This document shows, piece after piece, positions 23,834-34,411 of a stretch of 64,000 bases of DNA. The notes under the pieces are model-generated. The model made no database searches. It saw only the letters and a program-made list of their open reading frames with translations, and was not told the origin of the DNA. Positions within the stretch are counted from its first letter, which is position 1; the number at the start of each line of letters is the position of its first letter. The position numbers and the translations under genes were made by a program. Source of the stretch: Paratinospora sagittata (lineage: Eukaryota > Streptophyta > Magnoliopsida > Ranunculales > Menispermaceae); contig CM069607.1 in the NCBI GenBank assembly GCA_035771175.1, forward strand, positions 17,492,001 through 17,556,000. Reading direction: 5' to 3'.

Positions 23834-23981
23834 AAAAAATGGTGCCTGAACGCCCGTACGTTCGGGTAGGTGCCCGTACATTCGGCCACGTCTGCCCGTA
23901 CGTTCGACCAAGTCCACCCGAACGTTCAGGCATGTGCCCGAACAAAAAGTTTTTTTTTTTGTGCAAACCTAGGGTATTACA

Positions 23982-25060
23982 AGGTAACTGTTTAGATGGT
24001 CGTTCGTGAGACCGTGACTAATCAGGTTGTCACTGTTCAAACACCTATTAGATCTGGGTCAGAGACTCAAACCGACTAGATTACGAAATATAAGAGGCTA
24101 CAGCCCCTTACTTTTGCTGACACCATTGATGCAGAGGAGGCACAGAAATGGCTAGATGAGTTGAAAAAGGCTCTTGATGCTATGGGAGTCGACGAGGATC
24201 GAAAGATTCCACTTACGTTCTACTAACTTGTTGGTGTAGCAAATACATAGTGGATAACGGTGAAGGAAGACCTAAGGATCAATACCGCAAAAATTATTTG
24301 GCAGCAGTTCAAGTCATTGTTCATCGATGAGTACTTCTCTGGAGTTGTGAAGAGGCAAAAATGCCAGGAGTTCGCCAGGCTTACCAGAGCAGCATGACAA
24401 TTAGAGAATATGCTGTCGGGTTCAAAGAATTATCGTTTACTCTCTATCCACCATCTCAACGAAGCAAGATAAGACTGAGAAATTCTACAACGACCTTCGG
24501 CCTGACATCCGACAAGCCCTGTCGATCTTGGATCTCAAGATTTATAGGGAGGTCGTTGACAAAGCCATGAGCTTTGAGTAGCAAAAGATTGAACAGGAGT
24601 AGAGAATGAATAAGGGAAAACAACCTACAACGTTTTCCCAGCAGGGCAATATGAAGAAGCCCTACTATAATCAAAACCCAGCCCTCCCAGCCCCTGTTTC
24701 GAAGAATGAGGCCGCGACACCTCCTACTGAACCATCTAACCCTAGCTATCAGGGTTTTTGCAATCAAGGCCAAGAAAGTCGTAATGGAAGGAGTGGTTGT
24801 CGTAAAGGTAATGGCAGGGGTGGTGGTCGGCACCACAATCAGCATGGCCATCAGAACCAGCAACAGGTGCCTCAGTAGCCGAGGCCGACTTCTTATAATT
24901 GCGGCCAGCAGGGCCATGTAAGAAATTCCTCCCCCACCCTCAGCAATGGCGACAACCTATTCCCGCTATTCTAGTTTAGCAAGCCCCACCTGCTGTTAAT
25001 GCCCAACCCAGGCAGAACTAGCAGAACCAAGGGCAACGGACCAGGGCAGAGCGTTTTCTA
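23982..25060 (+). pseudogene. gag remnant of A2
   Basis: It begins mid-capsid with a sequence matching A1 gag (VTVQKAVRETAANQVVTV there; VTV*MVVRETVTNQVVTV here). It continues with EEAQKWLDELKKALDAMGV and FIDEYFSGVVKRQK, and a Gly/Asn/Gln-rich linker at 24760-24880. The zinc knuckle near 24890-24930 reads SYNCGQQGHVRNS: the first and last cysteines are serines, so it could not hold zinc. Several stops and at least one frameshift are present. Confidence 0.75.
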
Positions 25061-25684
25061 TCGTTCAGCAACCCCTCCAAGTTAACAATGTAGTCGAAGG
25101 TACATTTTTCTTGTTCAATACAATGGTGCATATCTTGTTCGATTCGGGTGCTACACATTCCTTTTTATCTTCTGCATTGGTAAGGCATTTTGGATTGCAT
25201 CCTGAACCCACATACTATTAGGATCTGGTACTAACGTGAATTTGCAGTATTCTTGATGTGAGCTTCAAATGTCATAACAAATAATATATGCAGATCTCTT
25301 TGTGATGGTCATTGAAGACCTTGACATCATCCTCGGTATGGACTGGCCCGCACCTCTGAATGCAAAGATCGATTGTATGAAGAAGCAAGTTCAGTTAACC
25401 TTGCCCACAAGGGAGTTTGTCAAGATTCAGGGAACAAGAAAATGGATACACAACTCGACTGTTGCACTTCTCAAGGCACAACTTCTAGCTCTATCCCTTG
25501 GAGATGACAATGAATCACCAACATTGTACCCTCTCGAAGTACACGATGTCCTGGTAATATCGAAATTCCCAACAGTTTTTCTAAATGACCTTCCTGGTTT
25601 ACCTCCGGTAAGGGAATTCGATTTTGAGATCAAACTCATACCTGGGACTAGGCCTATCTCAATTCCACCATACATCATGTCCAA
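25061..25684 (+). pseudogene. pol of A2, protease and RT N-terminus
   Basis: FNTMVHILFDSGATHSFLSS near 25118-25170 is the aspartic protease active site. An open stretch from 25302 reads DLDIILGMDWPAPLNAKIDC and then [20 protein letters not shown], the usual linker to RT. The frame stops at IMSN, where the solo C LTR inserts, and resumes at 28658. There are stops between 25215 and 25300. Confidence 0.8.
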
Positions 25685-28652
25685 TGTGGCGACCCCGCAA
25701 GGAATGGTGTGGGGAATGCCGGGGTGGGACGCCTGGCGTAGGCATCTCCAACCACTTCTCAACCTCCGTGAGGTGGTTGAGACCCTACGAGCCTTATCCC
25801 AAACAACGACATAATATAAAAATGTACTAAACAAAACTACCAACCGTATTAATCATCCAAGACAAGAGATACTCCATAAAAATGAACCATAAATAAAACC
25901 GTCATAATCCCTACAGTCCATCAAGATTGACATACACATAAAGTCCAAAACTATGGGTACAAAAAAAAATCCTCATATGCCCACATGGTCTATTTAACAA
26001 GTCTCAACTCACCCATACTACAATGTGGTAAGTGTTATAATTACATAGTTCAAAATATAGTACATCATAATTTCAAACACAATTCAATCAAAATGCCTCT
26101 CAACTCACATCGAGGCCTTGGATTCTCTCGCAGGCAAGGCCCTCAAGATATGACTATTCCTTTGCCCTTATTCGGGACAGAAAGACCTGAAAGAGAAAAA
26201 TGAGGATGAGCCAACGGTGCCCAGTGAATAGAATTCAAATATGCTATCAATACTCATCAATAAATATCATGTATGCATGTCAATATGTAGCATGATTAAA
26301 AGCTCATAACATATAGACATCAAGCATTTATAATAAGTTTGATGCAAGTAAAAGCTTATCAATTTGGATCCACATTCCACATGCATTGGGCTTACTAGCT
26401 CACGTCTATTTCACCGTAATATTGTGTATTTGGGGTTACTAGTGCACGTCTATTTCACCGTACCATTCTCATCTCCAAATATTTCCTTTTTAAAACCCTC
26501 CTATGACAAGGTTAAGTCCCCTTATTAGCCAGATAGATGAGCCCAACCAAAGTTATAAGGTTTTCTCAAATCAATGCATCATTCAAAACATTAGAACACA
26601 TTCATGCTTTCAACATACAATATATATAAGTGATATGATGACATAAAAGATATAATCATAAATGATGTCTACTCACAACCAAGCCTCGCGAGAGTATCTA
26701 ACCACACACGGACACCAAACCGAATCAATCCAATCAAGGTCTTGAAACATTCATCAATATCCAACCATACATCAATTTCTATGCTCAATCACATAGACAT
26801 TACACATCAACCCTAAATCAGCCCACATATAGACAATACGCCTAAATCCCATCTAATCCCACCATTCAACTCAAATCACATAACTTAGGCCTCTAATGCA
26901 TAGTTCTCATTCATAAACCATTCTATTATTAAAAAATACTGATTTTCAATTCCTTAGGCATAAACATGCGCAAATTGGGTCATTTGATCACAAGTAGGCA
27001 TAACCCATGATATGGTCACAACCACCAAATCAGTAGCATAATCAGCCCTAATCATGCTTAATTAAACATAAGTTGCATCAATTCAATGATTCTAGGCCAA
27101 AAGCATCAAAAGCCCTAAAATATGAAATTTTCCATACTTAGGCCATATTGCCGATTTACACTAGGGCACCATGTTCAGCCATGTATGTCACTGATTTTGC
27201 ATCATGGGTTCATCAACAATGGCAACTAGGTAAACATAGTTGACATGCAAGCTATTTGGAAAGGTCTAAGTTCATATTCTAAATTTAGGTCTAATACAAG
27301 CAACCCTACCAATTCTTCATTTAATATTCTGTTCAGATGTATCAATCTACCAACAAAAATATTTAATCACAAAATCAACCGTACATATTGAATTATGTTA
27401 AGAACCAAACCTTCTGTCCAACAATCAACTCAATCCAACGGTGAACCGCAAAGGTAAGCCACTTTGATGAACAAGTCTCTAATCAGATAATTTCTCTTTT
27501 CCTGCTACAAATACTCAAACTCAGATGACTATATCACAAAACATACTCAAGCCATAAACATTTTCACCGTTAATAATCCATAAAGTTCAGTTGTAAACCG
27601 CATACCAAAATATCATATCCATCCAACGGTAGATGTACGAGATCTATTAGTTTGATCGAAACTGCGCGATAAATCTAGACTTTCCGACCAGCTTTGTTTG
27701 AGAGGTTATATCTCTTAGAAGAAAACTCTAATCAAGATCGCCACCAACCAGTATGAATAACCATAAGCTACGAACTTTCGGACAAATTTTGAGCTCAATC
27801 GGACCATATATCCTCAAGATCCAGATCTTTGATGAAAACGTTGCAGAGATTTTTCTCAAAGCAACTCCCTCTTTCTTTCTCTTCTTCTTTCCTTTCTCTT
27901 CTTTTTTCCTTTCTCCCTATTCATCTCACCCTCTAAGACTTCCTTGGGGAAGAGAAGTAGGGCATGAAACACTTGTCCCACTCTCATGCACCAACCTTGA
28001 CATGTGTTGGAGAGGAGAAATGGGGCATGGGACACTTGTCCATTTTCATGCACCAACTTGACATGTATTGGAGAAGAGAAATGGGGCATGGAACTCTTGT
28101 CCATTCTCATGCACCAACTTGACATGTGTTGGTCTCATGCACCAACTTGACATGTGTTGGAGAAGAGAAATGGGGCATGAGACACTTGTCCATTTTTATG
28201 CCCCAACTTGACATGTATTGGAGAAGAGAAATGGGGCATTGGACACTTGTCCATTCTCATGCACCAACTTGACATGTGTTGGTCTCATACTACCCATACC
28301 AACCATATGTACTTTAACCAATCTCCTGCTTCCATGTATTTTAAATGTCCAATCCATTAAATACACCAAATTTTCATTTTTATTTATCCTTTTATTCAAT
28401 CAATCCTAACACATATCAATTAATGGTTTAATGGGCCCATGCATAAATAGTAACATATGCATTATACTTTAATTTAACATGACCCATATACAATTTATGA
28501 TGCACATATTTATTATATACATTATCAAGCATCAAATATACAAACATTAAACAACCATCAAACAAACACCAAACATATCAAGGCAACACATAGAGTTTGG
28601 GCAAAATGCAATTGGGTTATGGGCTAGATGAAATAATTTTCGAGGTGTCACA
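25685..28652 (-). mobile_element. Solo LTR, family C, inside A2 pol
   Basis: A single LTR of 2968 bp, antisense to A2, from TGTGGCGACCCCG to GGTGTCACA on +. The flanks TCCAA (25680-25684) and TCAAT (28653-28657) are a decayed duplication with two mismatches; coding sequence on either side joins cleanly, as judged from A3. It carries a tandem array of about 61-base units at 27950-28290 that the other C LTRs have once. No internal domain remains. Confidence 0.88.
27950..28290. repeat. Tandem array of about 61-bp units in the solo C LTR
   Basis: Five units start with 'gaagagaaatggggcat' or a close variant and end with 'tgacatgtgttgg', plus one partial duplicate of the unit end. The LTRs of C2 (41961-42030 and 48470-48540) have a single copy, so the array grew in this copy. 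Confidence 0.8.
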
Positions 28653-28657
28653 TCAAT

Positions 28658-31399
28658 TGTCGAGTTGGTCAAGTTGGACAAACAACTGAAGGAATTGAAG
28701 AGTAATGGCTTCCTTAGAAAAAGCTCATCACCCTGGGGCGTTCAGATTCTGTTTGTTCGCAGAAAAGGATGGTTCGTTACGACTTTGCATCGACTATCTC
28801 AAGTTGAATAACGTCACCATTAAGAACAGATACTCGTTGCCCAGGATCGATGACTTGTTCAACCAACTTAAAGATGTCAAATACTTCTCTAAGATTGATT
28901 TACGATTTGGTAATCATCAACTACGGATCAGAGAGTCGAACTTTACTAAAACGGCTTTCAGAACTAGGTACGGTCATTACGAATTCTTGTCATGCCGTTC
29001 GGTCTAACAAATGCACCTTCTGTGTTCATGGATTTGATGAACCGCATCTTCATGTTATATTTAGATCGATTCGTTGTGGTCTTCGTAGATGATATCTTGA
29101 TATATTCTTCAACCAAGGAAGACCATAAGATACATCTGAGGATTGTCCTCCAGACCTTGAGAAGCCACCAGTTGTATGCAAAGTTGAGTAAGTGCGAATT
29201 TTGGGCGAAGCTAGTTCAATTCCTAGGCCATGTGGTTTCAGGCAATGGCATTGAGGTGGATCTTTCTAAGGTTGAAGAAGTTTTAAACTGGAAGCAACCC
29301 ACCACAATTACTCAAATACGGAGTTTTCTGGGTTTGGCTAGCTACTACAGAGGCTTCATCAAGGATTTCTCAAAGATTGTTGAACCTATGACCAAGTTTA
29401 CTCGGAAAGACATTCGATTCATTTGGAATCCTGCCTGTGAATTATCGTTTCAGGAATTGAAGAAGCACATCACGACAACATCGGTACTAATCACTCCACG
29501 AAATGGAGTTGGATTTTTACTATACACTGACGCCTCTCTCTAAGGCTTAGGTGCAATACTAATGTAAGAAGGCCAAGTTGTTGCATATGCTTTGAGGCAG
29601 CTGATGATTCATGAGGCTAATTACCCAATGCATGACTTCGAACTTGCAGTTGTCGTATTCACACTGAAGTTATGGCGTCATTACCTATACAGTGAACGGT
29701 TTGAGGTCTTCTCAGTTCACAACAGTCTTAAGTACATCTACACTCATAAAGACCTAAACCTCCGCCAAAGACGATGGTTGGAATTCTTGAAAGATTATGA
29801 CTTTCAACTCTAGTACCATCCCGGTAAGGCCAATGTGGACGCAAGTGCCCAAAGTAGAAAATCTTATATTACTTGCACTCTTAACTTTGAGATGGGGAAG
29901 TTGGCTACAGAGATGGAAAACTTTAACCTACAACTGATTGAGGAGAGAGCAAGATCACGACTCTCTCAATTATCAGCCAACTCTGAGCTTATTAGAAAGA
30001 TTTCAGCAGCTCAAGCCAACGACCCTATGTTAATGGAGAAACGAGAACTTCTACTCAGCGGACAGGACCTTCCACATTGGTCGGTCTTTGAAGACTGGGC
30101 CGTGTTTTACAAAAAACGTATCTGTCTGCCGAACAATCCTAAGGTTTGGAAAGAAGTGCTCACTAAAATACACTGTTCGAGGTTCGCTATGCATCCAGGG
30201 GGAGACAAGATGTACAAGGATGTCAAGCGACAATTCTGGTTTTCTGGAATAAAGAAGGCTATTGCAGACTTAGTTGCTTGATATCTCATTTTCCAGCAAG
30301 TTAAGGCAGACCGTAGACTTCCCTCTAGACTTCTCCAACCTTTACCTATTAGAGAATGAAAGTGAGAGAACGTTGCAATGGATTTTGTTACAGCCTTGCC
30401 TCGAAATAATAAAGGAAAATATGTTATCTGGGTTATCATTGACAGACTTACAAAGTCTGCACACTTTTCACCAATAAGGTTCACAGATAACCCCGCCAAG
30501 CTTGCCGAATTGTATGAAAAATGGATTGTACGCCTCCATGTCATACCACTCATGATCGTCTCTAATCGAGATCCTCGATTCACATCAAAGTTTTGGCAAA
30601 GCTTTCAGAGTAAAATGGGCTCTAGGATCACCATGAGCATAATATTTCACCCTCAAACTGATGGGCAGTCAGAGCGTCTTATCCAGATCTTGGAGGATAT
30701 GATACGGTGCTGCATTTTGAACTTTCATGACGGATGGGCAAAGCACTTACATTTGGCTGAGTTTGCATACAACAACAACTACCAAACAAGTATCGACATG
30801 GCAGCATATGAGGCTCTCTATGGTCGCCCTTGCAGATCTTCGGTATGTTGGTTAGATATGGAAAATTGACGACAATTAGGGCCTGAACTAGTTCAAGAGA
30901 CTTTTGAGAAGATCACACTAGTAAAGAAGCGACTTCGTGTTGCACGAAGTTGCTAGAAGAGTTATGCTAACAAGCGAAGACAACCTCTAGAATTTGATAA
31001 GGGGGACTTGGTTTTTCTAAAAGTTCAGCCTACATGAGGTGTCAAACACTTTGGGATCAAAGGAAAGCTCTCCCCACGGTATATCGGTCTATTTCAAATC
31101 GTTGAACGTATTGACAAACTAGCCTATCGTCTATCCCTTCCATCGTCCATGTCTAAAGTTCATGATGTTTTTCACATATCTATGGTTCGAAAGTATCGTC
31201 CTGATCTTTCGCATATCATCCCTCTGGTCGAGGCTCGAGTTGAGGAAGGAAACAAGTATCAGGAGAGAGCAATACAGATTCTAGACGTAGCATACTACTT
31301 GTAAAGGTGCTCTGGGATCACCACGGAGTTGAGGAAACAACATGGGAACTAGAAGAAACAATTAAATTGAAATACCCTGAATTGTTTTCAAGTCAATAA
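28658..31399 (+). pseudogene. pol of A2, RT-RNase H-integrase-chromodomain-like part
   Basis: [22 protein letters not shown], with an intact catalytic box [13 protein letters not shown] near 29076-29112. RNase H: 29500-29815 ([26 protein letters not shown]). Integrase: RFAMHPGGDKMYKDVKRQFW near 30180 for the zinc-binding part, then MDFVTALP, VSNRDPRFTS and QSERLIQILEDM, which supply the D, D and E of the catalytic core. The tail ends ETTWELEETIKLKYPELFSS at 31399 but has lost about 25-30 bases near 31285, changing the frame. Other breaks are a frameshift near 28990 and stops near 29545, 29812 and 30281. It is the best preserved family A RT/integrase in the window apart from these. Confidence 0.85.
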
Positions 31400-31492
31400 T
31401 TGATGATGTGATACATTGTACTTTTTCACTTATTAATAAAATGATGGAATTTTGTTTACAATATCTTAATACATCGTTTCACTTAAATAACT

Positions 31493-32014
31493 ATGCAGAT
31501 GTTTGAAAATAGTACCGATGAAGGTATTGATGCACACACGCAATGGCCTCTTTGTCAACCTGCGGTAACTCCTTTATGATCCGAGTCAAGCCACAACTAC
31601 TTTGCATCCCCAACTCCATCGCCCCACAGACAGTTATCCTTATCGCCAGAGTGTGCATGGTATTTTCATAATAGTTTTGCATGAAACAATCCTGTGTCGT
31701 CATCGTAGTAGGATCTTCTACCAAAATTGCCAAGCGGCCGGATTCGAGCAACGACATGAAAAAGCATTGCGCCACTCAACCTACTGCCCCTGAAACGATG
31801 CAACCTGCGGAGCCCTACACCACCATCTATTAGGCAAAGGTCGGAACTTTCTGAGGACGAGTACGACTCTATTTGCTCTCCATTGTTTGATGATGTTGAG
31901 GATTCCACCGGCAACAGTGCTATTCATGGACCTTACAGGCACCACCCTAACTTAGCAAGTGATGACGACGACGGTGAATCTCACGCTGACAACAATCATC
32001 ACTACACGGACTAA
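31493..32014 (+). pseudogene. Accessory ORF3 of family A, A2 copy
   Basis: It starts at the conserved ATGCAGATG, about 95 bases after the pol stop, and ends with TAA at 32012-32014, 35 bases before the LTR. One frame runs the full 173 codons with five stops. Readable blocks are SSHNYFASPTPSPHRQ, DLLPKLPSGRIRATT, PLNLLPLKRCNLRSPTPPS, an acidic SEDEYDSICSPLFDDVED, and a His/Asp-rich end. These match A3 in order (SSHNYFASPTPSPHRQ and DLLPKLPRGQIQATA there) and A1 more weakly. A TATGCAG just before the ATG would serve as a splice acceptor. No domain is recognised. It might be an RNA- or chromatin-binding accessory protein, but that is a guess. Confidence 0.6.
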
Positions 32015-32049
32015 ATTTCGAGGGAGAAATTCTTTTAAGGGCGGTAGAG

Positions 32050-33400
32050 TGTAATACCCTAGGATTGCACACAAAAAAGAAAAAAAAATTGAACTTTGAG
32101 CAGCCTGGCTGAATGTTCGAGAATTCTTTTTCTATAAAACGAGGGCTCCCCCCCTCATTTTCACACCAATCCATTTCTCTCCTCTTGTTGAAAAATTTAT
32201 CTCTCTCTCTCTCTTTTGAGATTCTCTTCGCGGTGTAACGCAGTTCTACCCGGGGGAAGGCGTCAGTTCTCGAAGCTGTTATTATCTGAAGATGGGGAAT
32301 GAAACATAGGTTTACGTGTCTTATGAATTTTATTAGAGTTTACATTCATTTATCATTATGTCTATTATTCATTTACACTGCATTATTGCGTATAATGTTC
32401 ATACCTGTCATACTTATGCTTGTATATTTGGAGTTCATGTATTATATTGTTGCGATGTCGAATTAGTGATCAATCTGGCTCAACCAGACTCAGTCTTGTC
32501 CTTAGTAACTTTAAATAGTGAACGGGAGGGTGTGTGTTGCTCTAGACGATTGGTATTTATGTAGACCTCATATCTCACCTCTCAAGTTGGAGACTGATCT
32601 GGTTGGTCATATTTGAAAGCTATCAGCTTGTACAAGTAATACTGAATGTCCTAATTGTGCACGTAGTAATACTGACCTTGATAAGGATGACCAGACGTTG
32701 CCAAATTCTATCTAATGTTCATAATGACCGAACATGTTCATGCATTGGCATCATACATAAGCACCACCTAAGGATGTATGTGATTTGTGATCCACAGAAT
32801 AGTTAGAAGCAATGCTCACTATTATTGATATTTCTCTAGAGAGGGACGTACAATGAGAACCCGAGTTTACCTAAGGAGGGACATTTGTGCGTGAATTCAG
32901 GGTGTCGTTCCTGAGGAGGGACGTACAATGAGAACCCGGCTACTCCTGGGGAGGGACATCTGTATGTGAACTCAGGCGATGTACAATCATGGAACCAATA
33001 TGAGACAATGTCATGCAAACATACATGTCGTATTGATTACGATGCTCTAATGTGTATTTATGATATTTGATTATGAAGTTTTCTTTATAAATTGTCATAT
33101 TAATGAACTATTTTACCCACTAGGCATTAGCTCACCCCGTTGTTATCCAATTTTTCACAGGAGATTAGGGTGGACTGGGTGCAGGATTTTGGGCCCACAT
33201 TTTGTAATCCTTTGTTTATTCATTAGGGATTTTGGGAGGATGTTCCATTTTCTATTTCATGTACAAGAATATATTCAGAAATTAATGAAACCAGACTTGT
33301 ACATTTTTGTGTTTCTGTGCACTCGATTATTGTTATAATGCATTCGCGCCCTGTTCGTGAGTGTTCCGCCAGTTTAGGCGTGTCCGGGCGGGGTGTGACA
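32050..33400 (+). repeat. 3' LTR of A2 (family A)
   Basis: A complete LTR of 1351 bp in sense orientation, from TGTAATACC to GGGGTGTGACA. A polypurine tract ending GGGCGGTAGAG directly precedes it. The TATA-like box CTATAAAAC is at 32132-32140. To its right is Athila-like integrase sequence, giving the insertion point. Confidence 0.92.
32111..32126 (+). promoter_or_regulatory. Heat-shock-element-like site in the A2 LTR
   Basis: GAATGTTCGAGAATTC fits the three-part heat-shock-factor consensus nGAAnnTTCnnGAAn exactly. It ends 5 bases before the TATA-like box at 32132. Position and form suggest a stress-responsive promoter, but binding is not shown. Confidence 0.5.
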
Positions 33401-34406
33401 CATCTTAACTTCTGACATCTTTAGCAAGTGATGCAATAAGCATGAGTATCCTTGTATAAAGAGGGCCAAGAAAAAACCTGATTGCAATATCTTTACAACT
33501 ATTTTCTTAGCATTGAAATGGCCCCCACAAGGTTGATCATGGCAAAATGATAGAACACTAGGGATCTCATGATCGGGAAGGCATCTCCTAATCACCTGAT
33601 CGGGACAATACTTAAATATGTAGGGATCATCTCAAAAATAAATCTTAATTCTAGGGAAGAAGAATTTCCTATCTTGTTGGGTCCAATGATCAGGTAATAG
33701 ACCTGTGACAAGATAGTTAGCAATGTTCGCATACCAAGGGGCTTGGGAAACTGATAAAAGTTGCTAATCAGGAAATGACTCAGAAATAGGATGAGGATCT
33801 TGAGAATACTTTACCATGAGCCTAGAAAGATGGTCAACTACCACATTTTTTGCTCCTTTCTTATCCTTAATCTCCAAATGAAACTCTTGGACCAAAAGAA
33901 CCCATCGGATTAACCTAGGTTTGGCATCCTTCTTAGTGAGAAGGTATCTCAATGCAGCATGATCCAAATAAATGATGACCTTAGATCCTAAGAGATAGAA
34001 CCTAAACTTTTCTAAGGAAAACACAACTGCTAAAAGCTCTTTCTCAGTGGTAGAATAGTTTAATTGTGCATCAATAAGAGTCTTACTGGCATAATAAATC
34101 ACATGCGGTAATTTATCTAAGCGTTGTCCTAAGACTGCACCAATAGCATAATCTGAGGGATCACACATTATCTCAAATGGTGCATTCCAATCCGGTGGTA
34201 CATTGATGGGAGCAGAAGTGAGTTTAGGCTTAAGACGAGTAAAAACCTCTGAACAAGTCTCATAAAAAACGAATGGGACATTCTTGGCTAACAAACTACA
34301 AAGTGGCTTAGAAATCTTGCTAAAATCCTTAATGAATCTTCTATAAAACCCAGCATGCCCCCAAAAAAGATGTTACCTCCCTAATAGTCTTAGGAGCTGG
34401 AAGATT
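33401..34406 (-). pseudogene. Athila-like pol, RNase H and integrase start
   Basis: RNase H at 34294-33764 reads [40 protein letters not shown] and [20 protein letters not shown], ending VVDHLSRLM. The integrase start at 33595-33401 has IRRCLPDHEIPSVLSFCHDQ then PCGGHFNAKKIVVKILQSGF, the H-H part of the zinc-binding region, and is cut off by A2. The right edge ([13 protein letters not shown]) meets the solo E LTR. There are stops between 33600 and 33764. Confidence 0.82.
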
Positions 34407-34411
34407 AAAAA

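Larger units (their letters stand above)
6196..23981 (-). mobile_element. Element A1, Tekay/Del-like retrotransposon with nested insertions
   Basis: Minus-strand element with 3' LTR 6196-7645 (1450 bp) and 5' LTR 16788-23981. Removing two solo LTRs and their duplications leaves about 1447 bp, matching the 3' LTR. In sense order it holds a tRNA-Met primer site, an accessory ORF, gag, pol, a second accessory ORF and a polypurine tract. The five bases outside the ends do not match (TAAAT at 6191-6195, AGGTA at 23982-23986), so the two LTRs may come from different insertions joined by recombination. A 1-kb insertion interrupts pol at 10224-11233. Confidence 0.85.
16788..23981 (-). repeat. 5' LTR of A1 (family A), split by two solo LTRs
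   Basis: The family A LTR is in three pieces: 16788-17322, 20123-20421 and 23369-23981. The breaks are a solo B LTR and a solo C LTR, each with an exact 5-bp duplication. After removing them the length is about 1447 bp. A direct repeat of roughly 90 bases ('ttcacgtac...tccctcccca') lies at 17215-17322. The sense TATA box CTATATAAAG is at 23824-23833. Four to five GAACGTTC or GTACGTTC palindromes lie just upstream of it in the sense direction (23845-23945). Confidence 0.9.
23982..33400 (+). mobile_element. Element A2, 5'-truncated family A retrotransposon
   Basis: Plus-strand element that begins abruptly inside gag at 23982, directly against the outer end of the A1 LTR. It continues through pol, ORF3 and a polypurine tract to a complete 3' LTR at 32050-33400. 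Its 5' LTR, primer site and gag N-terminus are missing. A solo C LTR (25685-28652) splits pol. The right end lies inside the integrase of an Athila-like element, showing A2 landed there. Confidence 0.85.
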
